Of a stretch of 61,686 bases of DNA, positions 19,558-30,954 are shown in pieces. Below the pieces are notes generated by a model that did not search any database, was not told the origin of the DNA, and was given only the letters and a program-made list of their open reading frames with translations. A program made the position numbers and the translations under genes. Numbering within the stretch: position 1 is the first letter of the stretch; the number at the start of each line of letters is the position of its first letter. Source of the stretch: Eggerthellaceae bacterium (GTDB taxonomy: Bacteria; Actinomycetota; Coriobacteriia; Coriobacteriales; Eggerthellaceae); contig SUUI01000010.1 in the NCBI GenBank assembly GCA_015062605.1, positions 1-61,686 of the forward strand. The letters are read 5' to 3'.

Positions 19558-20399
19558 TTCCCGAGGAAATGCTCGGTCAGCTCAGGCGTACCGATGTTGA
19601 AGTACTTATCGAGCACCCTGACGATCTCATCGTTGCTCGAGATCAAGCGTCTCTCCTTGACGCGGCCCGAGCTGATGGTGAGCTCATTGTCGGTCAACGC
19701 GTAATAGCCATCGGATTTACGCAGATTGCACAAGCGCTTGAAGGTGAAGGGGCTTGACGGAGCGGTGCAGCAATGCCTCGCCAGCGCAATCATGTCGGCG
19801 AATTCAACCGGTGCATTGAGGAATTCCACCGTACGCTCGATTGGGCCGGAGCCATCGTGATGGAAGTTGATACGCCACCAACCGCCCTGTAAAGGCTGCA
19901 TGCTATACACCTGACCACGCGAATGCACAATCGCGCCATCGCGCAAGGGAATCGAGCAGCATGCCATGGGGCTTCCGCATCCCACATCGCAATACACAAG
20001 CTCATCGCCCAAATCGACAACGGTTCCGCGATGCAGGATGGGCCATGGGTCCTCATGTTGATAAATGGTGCGTGCGAACACGGGGTACATCTTATAGCCT
20101 ATGTCACGGAGAAACAGACTGAATAGTCCGTTGAGCTCGAAGCAGAAACCTCCTCGACGGCTCATCACGATCTTATTGAACAGGTCGTCCACTTTCAAAG
20201 ACACTTCCCGGCGCAAATCGAATGAATCCAGATCGTCAAAGGGGATGTGCGTCTGGTGCGCATCGACGAGAGCGTCAAGCAGTTCCTTGTTCGGTTCACC
20301 CATAGGGTATTTAGCCGTCGCATCGTAGCGGTCTTCCATACCGAGACGCTTGGCATACGCTCCGATATCGGGAATAGGCGTCGTGTATTCTTCGTACAT
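19554..20399 (-). CDS. nat: Arylamine N-acetyltransferase
   Basis: NAT enzymes transfer acetyl from acetyl-CoA to arylamines and hydrazines, including drugs such as 5-aminosalicylate. In 281 residues the triad is complete: Cys86 in RRGGFCFELNGL, His123 in PILHRGTVVDLG and Asp138 in YCDVGCG. Length and domain order fit the family. A GGAGG site precedes the ATG. Some bacterial members make amides in natural-product assembly, but no such cluster is nearby, so a detoxifying or xenobiotic role is more likely. The stop overlaps the following methyltransferase start. Confidence 0.9.
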   Translation of the reverse strand: MYEEYTTPIPDIGAYAKRLGMEDRYDATAKYPMGEPNKELLDALVDAHQTHIPFDDLDSFDLRREVSLKVDDLFNKIVMSRRGGFCFELNGLFSLFLRDIGYKMYPVFARTIYQHEDPWPILHRGTVVDLGDELVYCDVGCGSPMACCSIPLRDGAIVHSRGQVYSMQPLQGGWWRINFHHDGSGPIERTVEFLNAPVEFADMIALARHCCTAPSSPFTFKRLCNLRKSDGYYALTDNELTISSGRVKERRLISSNDEIVRVLDKYFNIGTPELTEHFLGK

Positions 20400-20543
20400 T
20401 GAATCCTCCGTCTGGTTCGGGAAATGGATAACGCATAGAGCTCTTGGCTTGCTTTGTGCAAGCGCACGCTCGCAAGCTTATCGCAAGATGCGTCCTGAAC
20501 CCTACATAAGTCGCATAGCGGTATAAGATTTACCTGTTCCTGC

Positions 20544-20580
20544 ATAAAAAAATCCCTGCCGTACAAGCGGCAGGGATTCA
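20544..20580 (-). terminator. Terminator of rplJ-rplL
   Basis: On the minus strand AATCCCTGCCG pairs with CGGCAGGGATT around a six-base loop, followed by a run of seven T residues. It closes the ribosomal stalk operon 25 bases after the rplL stop. Confidence 0.92.
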
Positions 20581-20604
20581 GTAAAACCAAGATAAGGCTT
20601 AAAA

Positions 20605-20973
20605 CTACTTGATGGTGACAGCAGCGCCAGCAGCCTCGAGCTTCTCCTTGAGTTCGGCAGCCTTGTCCTTGTTGACACCCTCGGCGATGGCGTTCGGGGC
20701 AGCCTCGACAGCAGCCTTGGCTTCCTTCAGGCCCAGACCGGTGATCTCGCGGACAACCTTGATGACGGCGATCTTGTTGTCGCCGAAGCCCTCGAGCACG
20801 ACGTCGAACTCGGTCTTCTCTTCGGCCTCAGCAGCCTCAGCAGGAGCAGCAGCAACGACAGCAGCCGGAGCAGCAGCGGAAACACCAAAGGTCTCCTCGA
20901 TCATCTTCACAAGCTCGGAAGCCTGGAGCAGGGTCATTTCCTTTAAAGCCTCAATGATTTCTTCGTTAGTCAT
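20605..20973 (-). CDS. rplL: 50S ribosomal protein L7/L12
   Basis: L7/L12 forms the flexible ribosomal stalk that recruits elongation factors. The 122-residue protein has the N-terminal dimerisation helix ([20 protein letters not shown]), an Ala/Glu hinge and the C-terminal factor-binding domain with [20 protein letters not shown]. It follows rplJ by about 110 bases, which include a stem-forming repeat (CGCGAC...GCGATATCGCAGC around 21036-21080), as usual for intergenic control in this operon. Confidence 0.97.
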   Translation of the reverse strand: MTNEEIIEALKEMTLLQASELVKMIEETFGVSAAAPAAVVAAAPAEAAEAEEKTEFDVVLEGFGDNKIAVIKVVREITGLGLKEAKAAVEAAPNAIAEGVNKDKAAELKEKLEAAGAAVTIK

Positions 20974-21086
20974 TTCTCAATCCTTTCGTCTGCCATTTTC
21001 CTTAAATGGCGTATGTTTTCTCGTTTCACGTTCATGCCGCGACCTCGCGGCAAACTTTCATGCTGCGATATCGCAGCGAGTTGCCC

Positions 21087-21608
21087 TTAGGCAGCCGACT
21101 TTTGCTCGGCGACAGCCTGAGTGGCCACGGCAAGACCGCGCGAAACACCGCCGATGGAGACGGCGAGACCACGAGCCATGCCAGAGATAAGACCGGCGAT
21201 TTGACCGAGGAGTTGCTCCTTCGAAGGCAGCGAAGCGATGGCTTCGACCTGCGCAGCGTTGACGAACTCACCGTCCATCATGCCGCCCTTGATCTGCATG
21301 ATCTTGCTGCTCTTGGCAAAATCCTTCAGGACCTTGGCAGAAGCGACAGGATCGGCACCTGCGAATATGAATGCAGACGGACCTTCCAAGATCTCGTCAA
21401 GATTCGCGAGGTTCAGGTCGGCAAGTGCGCGACGAACCAGCGTGTTCTTGTAGACCTTCATGGAAGAACCCGATGCGCGAACCTCGCGGCGAAGAGCTTG
21501 GATCTGCTTCACGGTAAGACCGCGATAATCCACAACCCACATCGCGCTAACGTCCTGCAAGTCCTCCTTGATCTGCTCAAGAGTTGCAACATTCTGTGCG
21601 TTTGGCAT
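21087..21608 (-). CDS. rplJ: 50S ribosomal protein L10
   Basis: L10 anchors the L7/L12 stalk on 23S rRNA and represses its own operon by binding the leader RNA. The 173-residue protein has the expected core: MWVVDYRGLTVKQIQALRREVR, KVYKNTLVRRAL, GPSAFIFAG and a C-terminal helix for L12 binding. The ATG has an AGGAGG-type site (cacctcct on the plus strand). rplK and rplA are not upstream, so this transcript contains only rplJ-rplL and starts from its own promoter with an L10 leader. Confidence 0.97.
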   Translation of the reverse strand: MPNAQNVATLEQIKEDLQDVSAMWVVDYRGLTVKQIQALRREVRASGSSMKVYKNTLVRRALADLNLANLDEILEGPSAFIFAGADPVASAKVLKDFAKSSKIMQIKGGMMDGEFVNAAQVEAIASLPSKEQLLGQIAGLISGMARGLAVSIGGVSRGLAVATQAVAEQKSAA

Positions 21609-21639
21609 GTATACACCTCCTTTTGCGCTACTCGTTCGT

Positions 21640-21838
21640 TCCGCGCAAGAGGGATCAAAAAAACGACCCCCGCTGATGACAGCAGGGGCCGATTAAGCGC
21701 ATGCACACTTCACGACCACCTCGGCGGGCTGGGATATACCCAATTAAACCTTGCGGTGCCAGCTGTCTTAGGCAGCGGAACTATCCGTTTGTTGCCGCGC
21801 GAACCTTAGCAGTTCACGCATGACTGCAAAACTGCAGC
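21640..21838 (-). ncRNA. L10 leader with transcription attenuator
   Basis: The roughly 230-base leader before rplJ carries features of the ribosomal L10 leader. On the minus strand these are the conserved-looking CCCGCCGAGGT (plus 21717-21727) near a small GGGTATATCCC hairpin, as in the L10-binding kink-turn region. A classical terminator follows (CCCCTGCTG, TCAT, CAGCGGGG; plus 21664-21690) ending in seven T. This layout suits autogenous control: L10 binding favours termination before rplJ. The family assignment is by eye; a covariance search for the L10 leader would settle it. Confidence 0.8.
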
Positions 21839-21844
21839 CAATCC

Positions 21845-21872
21845 ATTATAGCGGTGCGTTCTCGCACGTCAA
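21845..21872 (-). promoter_or_regulatory. rplJ promoter
   Basis: Read on the minus strand: TTGACG, 16-base spacer, TATAAT. It places the transcript start near 21838, upstream of the L10 leader. Confidence 0.72.
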
Positions 21873-21947
21873 GTGGTTATCGAGCTGAAAAAACGATACA
21901 ATGGCGCAATTGCAAGGCAAGACTCCCGTCCATAAAAAGCAGGAACC

Positions 21948-23474
21948 ATGGATCAAGAGCAAGAATCAACTATCGCCCTGCCCTCTGAGGAAACAATCGA
22001 AAGGGCAATTTCAGAAGCCGTTTCCAACGAAACTCCGAACGAAAGCGTAGAAGGGCAGGTGCCCGTTACGTTCATGGATGAGCATCATTTCGAGAACCTC
22101 AAAGAGTTCGTCGGCGACAGGGCTGCCGACGGAAAACTCACGCATGAGGAGATCGATGAGATCATCACGGAAATCAAGGGGTCGCAGCAATCCCATGGCT
22201 GGCTTACGAAGCAGCAAACTGCAGAACTCAAGGCATTCGCCCGCGTACGCACAGCTGAGGGGCTCGTTGCCACGGGAAAGAAGCTTCCCTGGGGCCTGAG
22301 GATCTTCGCCGGGCTGGTTGCCGCGAACTCGATTCTCTCCATCCTGTCTATCATCGGAGCCGCACTATTGCTGTTCCTCGGCCTTCAAAATGGAACAGTG
22401 GACGGTTCTGAACTCAAAGAAGGCCTGGAGGCTACCGCGAAGCACATCGGTGCCCTCACCATGACCGAGGTCGTCATGCTGATAGTGGATGTGGTTCTGC
22501 ATGCCGTTAACGCGATCATCAGCATCGTCTTGGCAGTCCGCCTCGCTCTCAACAAGCGTGCAGGCGCATCGCAGACAGCTCACGTCGTCATCGCGCTCAC
22601 CATTATCGCCATGATCGTCCAATCGATGACGACGGGCATCTCGGAAGCTCTTATCGCGCCCGCAGTCTCGCTCGTCATCCTCATCGCCTTAGACAGCTAC
22701 CTTAATCCGAATTTGTCTGCCGAGCGTAAACTTGACCGTAAGCTCCGAGAGCTCGATACGGAAAACCGTGCGGAAACGGGAACACTCGGGCTCGATCTCG
22801 AGGGAAAAGGCTACATCCGCCTCGACTTCTTCAACCTTTTCTGGCTCTTCGTCGTCGGATGCTTCTTAGGGCTCATCGTCGAGATCATCTGGCATATGGT
22901 TGTCGTCGATCCCGGCGTCTACCAGGATCGCGCCGGCCTGCTTTACGGCCCGTTCTCGCCCATTTACGGGTGCGGCGCGCTGCTCATGACCCTTGCGCTC
23001 AATCGCCATCGCAGCGCCAATATCATTCTCATATTCGTCGCATGCACCATCATCGGCGGCGCATTCGAATGGTTCGTGAGCTACTGGATGGAAACCGCAT
23101 TCGGCATCATCGCATGGGATTACCACGGATACTTCCTCGGAGATCTGCTCGGTGGTCGCACGTGCCTCATGTTCTCATCGATGTTCGGCTTACTCGGTGT
23201 GCTGTGGATCAAGCTCATCCTGCCAATGTTGCTGAAGCTCATCAACAAGATTCCCTGGAAGGCGCGTTACGTCGTCACCTCGATTTGCGCAGTGCTGATG
23301 CTCGTCGATTGCGTCATGACCATCCAGGCAATCGATTGCTGGTACGAGCGAGCCGCAGGTAAGGAAGTCACGACCCCCGTCCAGCAGTTCTATGACGAAA
23401 ATTACGATGACGAATGGATGCAGAACCGCTTCCAAACCATGGATCTTGACCCGTCACGCTCGGCGCACAGCTAA
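21948..23474 (+). CDS. Membrane protein, putative type IV ABC-transporter permease family
   Basis: The 508-residue protein has an acidic soluble N-terminus (about 1-110). Four or so hydrophobic helices follow (about 120-270), then a charged linker. The C-terminal membrane domain carries GLLYGPFSPIYGCGALL, the signature of the PF06541 (CmpB-like) family. Only about the last 200 residues match that family; the N-terminal part is unfamiliar. No ATPase gene is adjacent, so the transporter label should be held loosely. A TACAAT (21897-21902) may be the -10. The gene stands alone, divergent from rplJ. Confidence 0.7.
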   Translation: MDQEQESTIALPSEETIERAISEAVSNETPNESVEGQVPVTFMDEHHFENLKEFVGDRAADGKLTHEEIDEIITEIKGSQQSHGWLTKQQTAELKAFARVRTAEGLVATGKKLPWGLRIFAGLVAANSILSILSIIGAALLLFLGLQNGTVDGSELKEGLEATAKHIGALTMTEVVMLIVDVVLHAVNAIISIVLAVRLALNKRAGASQTAHVVIALTIIAMIVQSMTTGISEALIAPAVSLVILIALDSYLNPNLSAERKLDRKLRELDTENRAETGTLGLDLEGKGYIRLDFFNLFWLFVVGCFLGLIVEIIWHMVVVDPGVYQDRAGLLYGPFSPIYGCGALLMTLALNRHRSANIILIFVACTIIGGAFEWFVSYWMETAFGIIAWDYHGYFLGDLLGGRTCLMFSSMFGLLGVLWIKLILPMLLKLINKIPWKARYVVTSICAVLMLVDCVMTIQAIDCWYERAAGKEVTTPVQQFYDENYDDEWMQNRFQTMDLDPSRSAHS

Positions 23475-23598
23475 ACGCGCAAACTGCTCGATAGCCACTG
23501 GTGCAGTAAAGACCAAAGCAGAAAAACCAGCGTAGCAGCGTTTACCGCTCACGCCGTAAGACCAATTGCGAGATTGTCAGCAGCTTCGCGCATTCGCG

Positions 23599-24672
23599 CT
23601 ACACGTTGAATTTGAAATGCATGATGTCGCCATCGGCAACGACATAGTCCTTGCCCTCTTGGCGGAGCTTGCCGGCAGCGCGGCAACCCGCTTCCCCGCC
23701 AAGCGCGACGTAATCCTCATAGGACGCGGTCTCAGCTTTGATGAAACCGCGCTCGAAATCCGTGTGGATCACTCCCGCCGCCTGCGGCGCCTTCGCGCCG
23801 ATCGGGATCGTCCATGCACGCGTCTCATCTGAACCCGACGTGAAGAAGCTCTGCAAGCCGAGCAGGTGATATGCCTCGTGGATCAGGCGTGCCAAACCGC
23901 TCTCGGTAAGCCCCATCGCCTCCAAGAACTCCGCAGCTTCCTCAGGATCCATCTCGGCGAGCTCCGCAAGGTCCGCTTCAACCTGCGCGCAAATCGGCAC
24001 GGGTGTACAGCCATCGATGTCTTCGAGCTCTGCCGATACCTGGCTCTCATCGACGTTCGCGATATACAGCATCGGCTTCATCGTGAGCAGATGCAACTCG
24101 TAGAGCGCATCGATCTCCTCAGATGAAAGATCGAGCGTGCGTGCGCGGTGCCCTTCATTCAAGCCTGCCTGAACCTTTTTGGCGGTATCGAGTTTTAGCT
24201 GACCCTTCTTATCGCGCTTCGCTTCCTTCTCGAGACGGGGAATCGCCTTCTCGACTGTAGCGAGGTCGGCTAAGATGAGCTCGGTTTTGATGGTATCGAC
24301 ATCGCTAAGAGGGTCCACTTTACCATTGACATGCACGACATTGGGATCGCTGAAATACCGGACGACCTCGGCAATGGCGTTGCAATCGCGGATGTTCGCA
24401 AGAAACTGGTTGCCCAACCCCTCGCCTTTGCTTGCCCCCGCAACCAAGCCGGCAATATCGACGAACTCGACTGTCGCGGGGATGATGCGTGCAGGATGAT
24501 CGATGGCGGCAAGCTTGTCGAGACGCTCATCGGGTACGGGAACGATGCCCACATTGGGCTCGATGGTTGCGAAAGGATAGTTCGCTGCCAAGCCTCCCTT
24601 GTTGGTCATAGCCGTGAACAAAGTCGATTTCCCGACATTCGGAAGACCGACGATACCGATGGATAGGGACAT
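23599..24672 (-). CDS. ychF: Ribosome-binding ATPase YchF
   Basis: YchF (Obg-related, OLA1) is a translation-associated P-loop NTPase that prefers ATP to GTP. The 357-residue protein has G1 [11 protein letters not shown]3 DIAGL, and NVDES in place of NKxD at G4, which explains the ATP preference. A coiled coil and a C-terminal TGS domain ([20 protein letters not shown]) follow, ending in the usual [10 protein letters not shown]. It is a single gene between the symporter and the divergent PF06541 gene. Confidence 0.97.
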   Translation of the reverse strand: MSLSIGIVGLPNVGKSTLFTAMTNKGGLAANYPFATIEPNVGIVPVPDERLDKLAAIDHPARIIPATVEFVDIAGLVAGASKGEGLGNQFLANIRDCNAIAEVVRYFSDPNVVHVNGKVDPLSDVDTIKTELILADLATVEKAIPRLEKEAKRDKKGQLKLDTAKKVQAGLNEGHRARTLDLSSEEIDALYELHLLTMKPMLYIANVDESQVSAELEDIDGCTPVPICAQVEADLAELAEMDPEEAAEFLEAMGLTESGLARLIHEAYHLLGLQSFFTSGSDETRAWTIPIGAKAPQAAGVIHTDFERGFIKAETASYEDYVALGGEAGCRAAGKLRQEGKDYVVADGDIMHFKFNV

Positions 24673-24752
24673 TGGGCACCTCGCAATAAAACCTTGCTGA
24701 ATCGTTGACGTGATTCTAGCAGAAAGAACGCATCGGCGATTGGCGCGAACAA

Positions 24753-24778
24753 GAAGGGCGCCTTGAAAGGCGCCCTTC
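24753..24778 (-). terminator. Terminator of the NSS symporter gene
   Basis: GAAGGGCGCC pairs with GGCGCCCTTC across a six-base loop, with TTCTTGTT following on the minus strand. It lies between the symporter stop and the ychF start. Confidence 0.75.
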
Positions 24779-24806
24779 GATGATTCGGAATGCTTTTCCT
24801 TGCCAG

Positions 24807-26234
24807 CTACAGGCTTACAATGCCGATCGTGTTGAGCACGTAGAACACGAGAATCAGGACGACGAACACGGGGGCGACGTACTTGATCATTACGTTGAAG
24901 AGCTTCTCGCCCTTGAAGGCAGAGGATTTCTTCACTTCGTCTGCGATCTCCTTAGGCTTGATGATCCAGCCGATGAAGATGCAGGTGAGCAATGCGACGA
25001 CGGGCATCAGGATCGTATTGGATATGAAGTCCATGAAATCGAGGATCTGGTTATCTTGGTACTCGCCGATTCCGAAGATGGAATACATCGGGTCGATGCC
25101 GATCCAGGAGTTATAGCCGAGGTTGCAGATGATTCCCACGACGATCATGAAAACCGAGCACACGATGATCGAACGCGTACGACTCCATTTCGCACCATCC
25201 TGGATGATGGAAGTGCAGGTCTCGAACAAGGAGATGGCGCTGGTTAAGGCCGCGAAGAACACGAGCGCGAAGAAGATGAATCCCAAAACACTCGCGATGG
25301 AACCCGTTCCTGCGAATACCTCAGGCAAGGTGCCGAACATGAGCTTCGGACCCGCCTTGGCGGCGACCGCGTCAGCACTTCCAAGGATGGCGACGGAAGC
25401 CGGAATGATCATGAGGCCTGCAAGCAGGGCAATGCCGGTGTCGAAGATCTCGATACGGCGAACGGACTTCTCCAGGTCCTCTTCCTCCTTGAAGTAGGAG
25501 CCATAGGTAATCATGATGCCCATAGCCAAAGACAAGCTGAAGAACATCTGGCCCATCGCAGCGACGACCATGTCGATGGAGATCTTGGAGACGTCGGGAA
25601 TCAAATAGTACTTCAAGCCATCGATGGCACCGGGAAGCGTCAGCGAGTAGACGCTGATACCGATCGCCATGACGATGAGAAGCGGCATGAGGATCTTGTT
25701 CGCACGTTCGATGCCGTTCTTGACGCCGAGAGCGGTAACCACGATGACCACGGCGATGAAGACGATCATCCACAAGAAGGTCTCAGGACCCGTTCCCGTG
25801 ATGAATCCTGCGAAGGTTGCCCATGCATCCGTGCCGAGCTCTGAAGCTCCGACGGTGACGTAACTGACCATGTACTTGGTGACCCAACCACCGATAACGC
25901 AGTAGTACGGCGTGATGATGAACGGAACCGCAGACGCCAGGATGCCGATGAAGATGTACTTCTTGCCGAAATGGCTGAATGCGCCGATAGCGCTTTGCTT
26001 GGTCTTGCGACCTAATGCCGTCTCAGCGGTCATCAGTGCGAAACCGAACGTGCACACCAAGATGATGTACGTAATCAGGAAAACGCCGCCACCGTATTTC
26101 GCAGCAAGATACGGGAAACGCCACAGGTTTCCCAATCCGATGGCGGATGCCGCAGCCGCCAAAACGAAACCCATCTTGCCCGACCATACTGCACGAGCCG
26201 GTTTCTTCTCTGCCAGGTTTTGACCAGAAGCCAT
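24807..26234 (-). CDS. Neurotransmitter:sodium symporter (NSS/SNF) family transporter
   Basis: This Na+-coupled amino acid transporter of the LeuT fold has 475 residues and about eleven membrane helices. The helix-1 signature AIGLGNLWRFPYLAAKYGGG is intact. The unwound Gly-rich sodium and substrate site is there, and FSLSLAMGIMITYGSY fits helix 6. Bacterial members move tryptophan, tyrosine, methionine, alanine or branched amino acids; the substrate cannot be read from sequence. It is a single-gene unit with its own terminator. Confidence 0.92.
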   Translation of the reverse strand: MASGQNLAEKKPARAVWSGKMGFVLAAAASAIGLGNLWRFPYLAAKYGGGVFLITYIILVCTFGFALMTAETALGRKTKQSAIGAFSHFGKKYIFIGILASAVPFIITPYYCVIGGWVTKYMVSYVTVGASELGTDAWATFAGFITGTGPETFLWMIVFIAVVIVVTALGVKNGIERANKILMPLLIVMAIGISVYSLTLPGAIDGLKYYLIPDVSKISIDMVVAAMGQMFFSLSLAMGIMITYGSYFKEEEDLEKSVRRIEIFDTGIALLAGLMIIPASVAILGSADAVAAKAGPKLMFGTLPEVFAGTGSIASVLGFIFFALVFFAALTSAISLFETCTSIIQDGAKWSRTRSIIVCSVFMIVVGIICNLGYNSWIGIDPMYSIFGIGEYQDNQILDFMDFISNTILMPVVALLTCIFIGWIIKPKEIADEVKKSSAFKGEKLFNVMIKYVAPVFVVLILVFYVLNTIGIVSL

Positions 26235-26472
26235 GATCTTTACCCTCCCGCTGATAAGTTCAATTTAGGATAACTACAAGGCGAAATTATAGAAATGCAA
26301 AGACGAGCTTGCAACTACAATAAGATAACGAAACGATTATTCGCCAAGCGGCAATTTTTATGCAAAACATGTTCGCGAAATCGCTGGCACAGTCCCCCAA
26401 CTCGCCCGAATCGGCGCATTGGCATATAGCCGTTCTGATATACTTAAAAGTTGCGATATCGCATCGTTTTGA

Positions 26473-28668
<2,196 letters not shown>

Positions 28669-28677
28669 GGAGCATTC

Positions 28678-29256
28678 GTGAAGCAAAGCACCACCGAGCA
28701 GACTACCGATTCTTCCCCCGTGCAACTTGATGGGCAGGTAGGCCTAGGCATCGATCTCGTGCAGATCGATCGCATGGAAAGGATCATGGAGCGCTCACCC
28801 AGCTTCGCAGAAAAGGTGTTCAGCGAATCCGAGCGCGCCTACTGCGATGCAACCGCATCGCCTGCCACCCATTACGCAACGCGATTTGCCGCGAAGGAGG
28901 CGGTGCTGAAAGCGCTCGGCACGGGCTTCGCGTACGGCATCCATCCCCGCGATATCGAAGTCGTAAGGCATCCGGGCGGGCGTCCCACAGCGAAGCTTTC
29001 AGGCCGCGCGAAAGAAATCGCCGAAATGCTCAACGTGGTCGAATTGCCCATCTCCCTTTCGTATACGCATACCGACGCCGTCGCATGTGCGATGGCGATC
29101 ACGGAAGATTCCGTCCGCGCGCGACTTGAGCGCATAGACCCGATGGAAGAGCTTTCCAAGCAGTTCAAAGAACTGCGCGGCATGCTCGATTCCATCGATG
29201 CGGACAAGCAGAATGCACCCGAAACCTCTTCGGGAGAAGCCGTTTTGAAAGCATAA
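28678..29256 (+). CDS. acpS: Holo-[acyl-carrier-protein] synthase
   Basis: AcpS transfers 4'-phosphopantetheine from CoA to apo-ACP. The frame starts at GTG (28678) behind AAGGAG. The core GLGIDLVQIDRMERIM contains the first metal-binding Asp, and FAAKEAVLKALGTGF carries the second acidic site. At 192 residues it is longer than the usual 120-130: there is an N-terminal extension of about 22 residues and a C-terminal tail of about 45 with a predicted helix (MEELSKQFKELRGMLDSI). The tail's role is unknown. The pairing with nnrD is common in Actinobacteria. Confidence 0.93.
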   Translation: MKQSTTEQTTDSSPVQLDGQVGLGIDLVQIDRMERIMERSPSFAEKVFSESERAYCDATASPATHYATRFAAKEAVLKALGTGFAYGIHPRDIEVVRHPGGRPTAKLSGRAKEIAEMLNVVELPISLSYTHTDAVACAMAITEDSVRARLERIDPMEELSKQFKELRGMLDSIDADKQNAPETSSGEAVLKA

Positions 29257-29266
29257 GGAGAACACC

Positions 29267-30178
29267 TTGGATTCAAACACGACACGCACCATCCCCCCGA
29301 CTGATGCATTCAGAGACGAATGGCTCGCTTTGCAGCTTCCCTACCCCGCGCCTGATGCCAACAAGTACTCACGCGGCAAGCTGTTCGCCTTTGCGGGAAG
29401 CGAAGCATACCCTGGTGCCGCCTTGCTCGCAGCGGATGCAGCATTGATTTCCGGCGCGGGATATGTCCAAGTTGTAACCGAAAAAAACGTCGTCCCGCTC
29501 GTCATCGCCCATCGTCCGTCGCTTGTAGCGACAGACTCTTCCGATTGGACAGCGGAAAGATTCCAGGAATCTCGTAAAGGGAAACCATGCGCTTATCTCG
29601 TCGGCTCAGGCTTTGATCCGAATGACCCTGCTGCAAGACGACAGGTATTCGATGTCCTGGCATACGCGAAAGCCCCCGTTCTCATCGATGGCGGCGGCCT
29701 TGCCTTCCTCACTTCCCTCGATGGGAAATCCCTCCTCGAATCACGCGGCAGGCAGGGTTATCCCACTGTGCTCACGCCCCATACCGGCGAGGCAGCACGG
29801 CTCAGCGCATTTTTTGCGGGAGACGATGAAGCACTTGCGCAAAAGCTCGTGAACGAGTTTCGCGCGACCATCGTTTTAAAGGGCCCTGTCACCTACGTAT
29901 GCGATGGCGAGAACGCCTATCGTATGGATAAGGGGACATCAGCCCTCGCGAAAGCAGGTACGGGAGATGTGCTCGCAGGGATGATCGGCGCATTCCTCGC
30001 GCAGGGGATAGAGCCGTTCACGGCTTGCGCGCTCGGATGCCGCATCCATGCGCAAGCAGGACGCGAAGCAGCAGCCAAAAGGACTGCTATCTGCGTGACC
30101 GCGGAAGATGTCATCGAAGCGATTCCCGAGGCCATACGAGTAGTGCGCTCGTTCGCCGAGCGCACCATTTCGTGTTAG
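29267..30178 (+). CDS. nnrD: ADP-dependent NAD(P)H-hydrate dehydratase
   Basis: This enzyme repairs hydrated NAD(P)H using ADP. The 303-residue ribokinase-like protein has GSEAYPGAALLAADAALISGAG, VLTPHTGEAARL and the nucleotide-binding KAGTGDVLAGMIGAFLAQG. It starts at TTG (29267) with AAGGAG upstream; no better ATG lies near. It contains only the dehydratase domain (YjeF C-terminal type). The epimerase half, often fused, is absent and must be elsewhere if present. Confidence 0.92.
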   Translation: MDSNTTRTIPPTDAFRDEWLALQLPYPAPDANKYSRGKLFAFAGSEAYPGAALLAADAALISGAGYVQVVTEKNVVPLVIAHRPSLVATDSSDWTAERFQESRKGKPCAYLVGSGFDPNDPAARRQVFDVLAYAKAPVLIDGGGLAFLTSLDGKSLLESRGRQGYPTVLTPHTGEAARLSAFFAGDDEALAQKLVNEFRATIVLKGPVTYVCDGENAYRMDKGTSALAKAGTGDVLAGMIGAFLAQGIEPFTACALGCRIHAQAGREAAAKRTAICVTAEDVIEAIPEAIRVVRSFAERTISC

Positions 30179-30187
30179 AGCTATTTC

Positions 30188-30213
30188 AGTTTCCCCGAGC
30201 AACCAGGGGAAAC
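30188..30213. terminator. Possible bidirectional terminator after nnrD
   Basis: GTTTCCCC and GGGGAAAC form an eight-base-pair stem between two convergent genes. T-runs are weak on both sides, so efficiency is uncertain. Confidence 0.5.
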
Positions 30214-30230
30214 GGGCTTTACAAACCGAA

Positions 30231-30893
30231 TCAGCGTTTGGTGACGATCTTGTCGGGGTCCTTGAAGATGCTGTTCGCCGGTACGAAGCCACGGACGCGT
30301 GAAAGCGGATACACCATCGAATTGCTCCCAACCACCGAACCCGGACACAATACGCTGTTGCATCCGACCTCGACATGATCACCGAGCATGGCACCGAATT
30401 TCTTGATGCCCGTCTCTATCTGCTCATCGGCGCTTTTGACCACGACGAGTGATTTGTCGCTTTTCAGATTCGATGTAATGGAACCGGCACCCATATGCGA
30501 ATAGTGTCCGAGGATGCTGTCGCCAACATAGTTGTAATGCGGAACCTGCACATTGTCGAACAGGATGACGTTCTTCAATTCGACCGAATTGCCGACCACC
30601 GCGTTCTTGCCCACGATGGCACTCGAACGGATGAACGCGCAATGGCGTACCTGTGCGCCATGGTCGATGATCAACGGCCCGCCCAGATACGCCGATGGGA
30701 ACACATCGGCATCCTTCGCGATCCATACGTCATCGGCAGGATGATCGAATTCATCCTCAGGAAGCGTGGGACCTAGCTGCAGGATGAATTCCTTGATACC
30801 CGCAAGGGCCTCCCACGGGTATTCGAAACGCTCGAGCAAGGGCGCTGCGATCGTGTAGGACAAGTCGTAAAGGTCGGTTATCTTCGCATCCAT
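30231..30893 (-). CDS. Left-handed beta-helix (hexapeptide) protein, GlmU C-terminal-like
   Basis: The 220-residue protein has hexapeptide-repeat character from about residue 55 on (SSAIVGKNAVVGNSVELKNV, then DSILGHYSHMGAG and NSVLCPGSVVGSNSMVYP), like the acetyltransferase half of GlmU. No nucleotidyltransferase domain is present. It follows glmM by 61 bases in the same direction, which suggests UDP-GlcNAc precursor synthesis: an acetyltransferase acting on GlcN-1-P, the GlmM product, is possible. It could also be an acyltransferase of another kind. The substrate is inferred from context only. Confidence 0.65.
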   Translation of the reverse strand: MDAKITDLYDLSYTIAAPLLERFEYPWEALAGIKEFILQLGPTLPEDEFDHPADDVWIAKDADVFPSAYLGGPLIIDHGAQVRHCAFIRSSAIVGKNAVVGNSVELKNVILFDNVQVPHYNYVGDSILGHYSHMGAGSITSNLKSDKSLVVVKSADEQIETGIKKFGAMLGDHVEVGCNSVLCPGSVVGSNSMVYPLSRVRGFVPANSIFKDPDKIVTKR

Positions 30894-30954
30894 AGTGTGT
30901 CTCCCACAGGTTTTCTTCTCTGTTCTCTATCCCGATTGAAACGCTCTTATGATT

